The position numbers and the translations under genes are program-made. Shown here in pieces: positions 14,558 through 16,375 of a stretch of DNA of 16,375 bases (position 1 is the stretch's first letter; the number at the start of each line of letters is the position of its first letter). The notes beneath the pieces were generated by a model that was not told the DNA's origin, ran no database searches, and saw only the letters and a list, made by a program, of their open reading frames with translations. Origin of the DNA: Nitrospiraceae bacterium (GTDB lineage Bacteria > Nitrospirota > Nitrospiria > Nitrospirales > UBA8639); assembly GCA_003523945.1 (NCBI GenBank), contig DOFS01000251.1, positions 1 to 16,375 of the forward strand, read 5' to 3'.

Positions 14558-16078
14558 ATGACCCCAGAGCTTGAAAGAAAACTTCAGGACTGCCCTAGTC
14601 TCCCCAGTCCGGCAAGCATCGCCGTGCAAATCATCAACTTAGCCAACGAACCGGAAATCGACATCCCGCGTTTCATCCGCATTTTGAGCTGTGATCCAGC
14701 GCTTGCCAGCAAAATACTCCGAATCGCCAATTCTCCCCTTTACGCCTATTCCAAAAAGATTGAAAACCTCCATCAAGCCCTCATGGTCCTTGGGCTTAAC
14801 GCCACCATTTCCCTATCCCTGTCCTTTTCATTAATGAAATCGCTTCGAACCAGTCCCGCCTCTTCCTTAAACTATACGCTCTATTGGAAACGTGCACTTC
14901 TGGCTGGAACAGCCTGCCGGGTTCTTGGAAAGACCTGTCAATTCATCGAAATTGAGGAATTGTATCTTTCAAGTCTGATGCAAGACCTGGGAATGCTCGC
15001 GCTCGATCAGGTATTCCCGGATCTTTACACTCCCCCGGAACTGGATCAAACCTGCCATTCCGGTATCATCGCTCATGAGCACCAATGTCTTGGAGTGAAT
15101 CATGCCGCTGTCGGAAGTTGGCTTCTGACTCAGTGGAATTTTCCGGACCGGCTCCGGTTGGCTGTGGCAGGAAGTGATGACCCCTCTCGCATTCCCCTTC
15201 AAGATGAACGCGCAAAATTTGTCTATTGTGTATCGTTGTCAGGAAAAATTGCGGAAATTTTTTTACGCGAGTCTCATGGGGATTATCTACAGACGATCAA
15301 GGATGACGCCCGTGCTTGGCTGAATCTCAGTCCAGAAACGCTCATGGTTATACTGGAAACCACACAAGAGCATCTCCCTGAGACAGAGAAAATTTTTCAG
15401 ACCGATTTACAACCGTGGACCGACCCCCAAGCCCTTTTAGACAAAGCAAGGGAATCACTGCTCATCCGAAGCCTTCAGACATCCAAGGAAGTCCAGGAAC
15501 TCCAAATCACCAATGCCGCCATGGAAGCCCAGTTCCACAATTTGGAAGAAACTCAACGACTGGACCCGCTCACCGGCGCCTTGGCAAGAGCTTCCCTGGA
15601 AAAACACCTAGAATCCTCTTTTGAGCAAGCTCTTGCGAAAGAAGAATGCTTGACCTTGGTATTCGGAGACCTCGATAAATTTAAATCGGTCAATGATACC
15701 TATGGTCATCAGGCGGGGGATGGGGTTCTTCAATCCACCGCAAACCTTCTGCAATCCAAGGTTCGCACCACGGATTTGGTCGGACGGTATGGAGGAGAAG
15801 AATTTGTGCTTATTCTCCCGAAAACCTCTTCAAGCACCGCGATCATTGTATGCGAGAGAATCCTCACCGCATTTAGAAACACTCGTCATGCTCTAACCGA
15901 AAACCAACGCATTACTGTCACCATTTCCCTGGGAATTGCGACGCACACCCCGAAGCACCCTTATTCCACCGTCACTGAGTTGCTGCGTGCCGCAGATGAA
16001 GCCGTATATTTCTCGAAAACCCATGGTGGCAACCGCCACACCTCCTATGAGAAGATACAGAAAGAACAATCGGTTTAA
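14558..16078 (+). CDS. HDOD-GGDEF signalling protein, probable diguanylate cyclase
   Basis: This 506-residue protein has no membrane segment. An HDOD domain fills about residues 10-215 (LPSPASIAVQIINLAN at 15-30, DPALASKILRIANSPLY at 46-62, and a degenerate HD site, QDLG at 142-145, where an HD hydrolase would have HD). A helical linker (about 290-335) leads to a GGDEF domain (336-500): DPLTGALAR, GDLDKFKSVNDTYGH at 370-384 with metal-binding D371, and an intact GGEEF at 412-416. RTTD at 403-406, exactly five residues before GGEEF, is the product-inhibition I-site. It should therefore make cyclic di-GMP and be feedback-inhibited, with the HDOD domain as sensor or docking unit. The start is fixed by an in-frame TGA at 14543; its ribosome site is poor. 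Confidence 0.95.
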   Translation: MTPELERKLQDCPSLPSPASIAVQIINLANEPEIDIPRFIRILSCDPALASKILRIANSPLYAYSKKIENLHQALMVLGLNATISLSLSFSLMKSLRTSPASSLNYTLYWKRALLAGTACRVLGKTCQFIEIEELYLSSLMQDLGMLALDQVFPDLYTPPELDQTCHSGIIAHEHQCLGVNHAAVGSWLLTQWNFPDRLRLAVAGSDDPSRIPLQDERAKFVYCVSLSGKIAEIFLRESHGDYLQTIKDDARAWLNLSPETLMVILETTQEHLPETEKIFQTDLQPWTDPQALLDKARESLLIRSLQTSKEVQELQITNAAMEAQFHNLEETQRLDPLTGALARASLEKHLESSFEQALAKEECLTLVFGDLDKFKSVNDTYGHQAGDGVLQSTANLLQSKVRTTDLVGRYGGEEFVLILPKTSSSTAIIVCERILTAFRNTRHALTENQRITVTISLGIATHTPKHPYSTVTELLRAADEAVYFSKTHGGNRHTSYEKIQKEQSV

Positions 16079-16136
16079 CCTGAGAAGAAACCACGACTCG
16101 TCGACACCGCATTCATCTTTGTAATCCGGTCGCCCT

Positions 16137-16375
16137 TTGCCCAAGCCGACACTTTTCCCGGCCCCAAGAGTCCTGATCCATGGTGGTGCAGGATCTCGAC
16201 CACCAACCCGCAGTCAGTCATTATGTCTGACCGAGGCACTCGTGATGGGATATGAATGCCTTAAGGCAGGGCATTTACCATTAGAGGCCGTAGAAAGCAT
16301 GATCCGCTACCTGGAACAATCTGGCTTATTTAATGCCGGGCGAGGGTCGCTTCCACAACTCGACGGGATTCAACG
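16137..16375 (+). CDS. Isoaspartyl peptidase/L-asparaginase, N-terminal part
   Basis: The frame runs off the right edge after 79 codons. VLIHGGAGS near the N-terminus and FNAGRGSLPQLDG near the end are hallmarks of the plant-type asparaginase family (Ntn hydrolases that self-cleave into two subunits and remove isoaspartyl residues from damaged peptides or hydrolyse asparagine). The autocleavage threonine lies beyond the window. No ATG is available before the conserved HGGAG; the first possible start after the upstream in-frame stop (16122) is TTG at 16137, which lacks a clear ribosome site, so the start is inferred. It follows the HDOD-GGDEF gene by 58 bases in the same direction. Confidence 0.85.
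   Translation, partial: MPKPTLFPAPRVLIHGGAGSRPPTRSQSLCLTEALVMGYECLKAGHLPLEAVESMIRYLEQSGLFNAGRGSLPQLDGIQ

Noticed and set aside
1..16375. tRNA, rRNA, CRISPR array, insertion sequence or prophage
   Set aside because: I looked for T-loop-like sequences, regular repeats, transposase motifs and integrase motifs and saw none; a tRNAscan or CRISPR search would settle this.

Overview
The window reads as an ordinary bacterial chromosome segment dominated by housekeeping genes, at roughly 50% GC. The mix of gene families (a RuvA/YebC pair, a fused membrane/spermidine-synthase-like protein, an FG-GAP lipoprotein, a HDOD-GGDEF protein, a small zinc-ribbon protein and several unfamiliar small proteins) suggests a Gram-negative, possibly a member of the Nitrospirota. 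That taxonomic guess comes from family recollection and not from a marker gene. I saw no mobile elements, CRISPR arrays, rRNA, tRNA or phage genes.

Layout. (1) Positions 1-5007 are read leftward: fmt, a 104-residue protein of unknown function, rsmA, a 0.5 kb gap with several RNA-like hairpins, then ftsK, which runs off the left edge just as its C-terminal gamma domain begins. (2) yebC and ruvA are read rightward from 5203 to 6686, divergent from fmt; neither ruvC nor ruvB is next to them. (3) Positions 6845-8669 are read leftward and hold small accessory genes: a zinc ribbon, a small two-helix membrane protein and a seven-blade FG-GAP lipoprotein with its own clear promoter. (4) An orphan 107-residue protein with a consensus ribosome binding site lies at 8943-9266. 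(5) A leftward 513-residue membrane/spermidine-synthase-like fusion at 9579-11120 has a strong sigma70-type promoter and an intrinsic terminator. (6) A rightward murJ-dtd-unknown cluster spans 11316-14106. (7) A rightward HDOD-GGDEF protein (14558-16078) is followed by the start of an isoaspartyl peptidase/asparaginase gene cut by the right edge.

Functionally, fmt, rsmA, dtd and probably yebC serve initiation, ribosome maturation, proofreading and elongation in translation. ftsK and murJ serve chromosome segregation and cell-wall building, and ruvA serves recombination. The accessory genes between them are the less explained part. I found no convincing multi-gene novel system. The best leads are the structured gap upstream of ftsK, the unknown proteins tucked into the fmt-rsmA and murJ-dtd clusters, and the possible mini-leader at the start of the spermidine-synthase-like gene.
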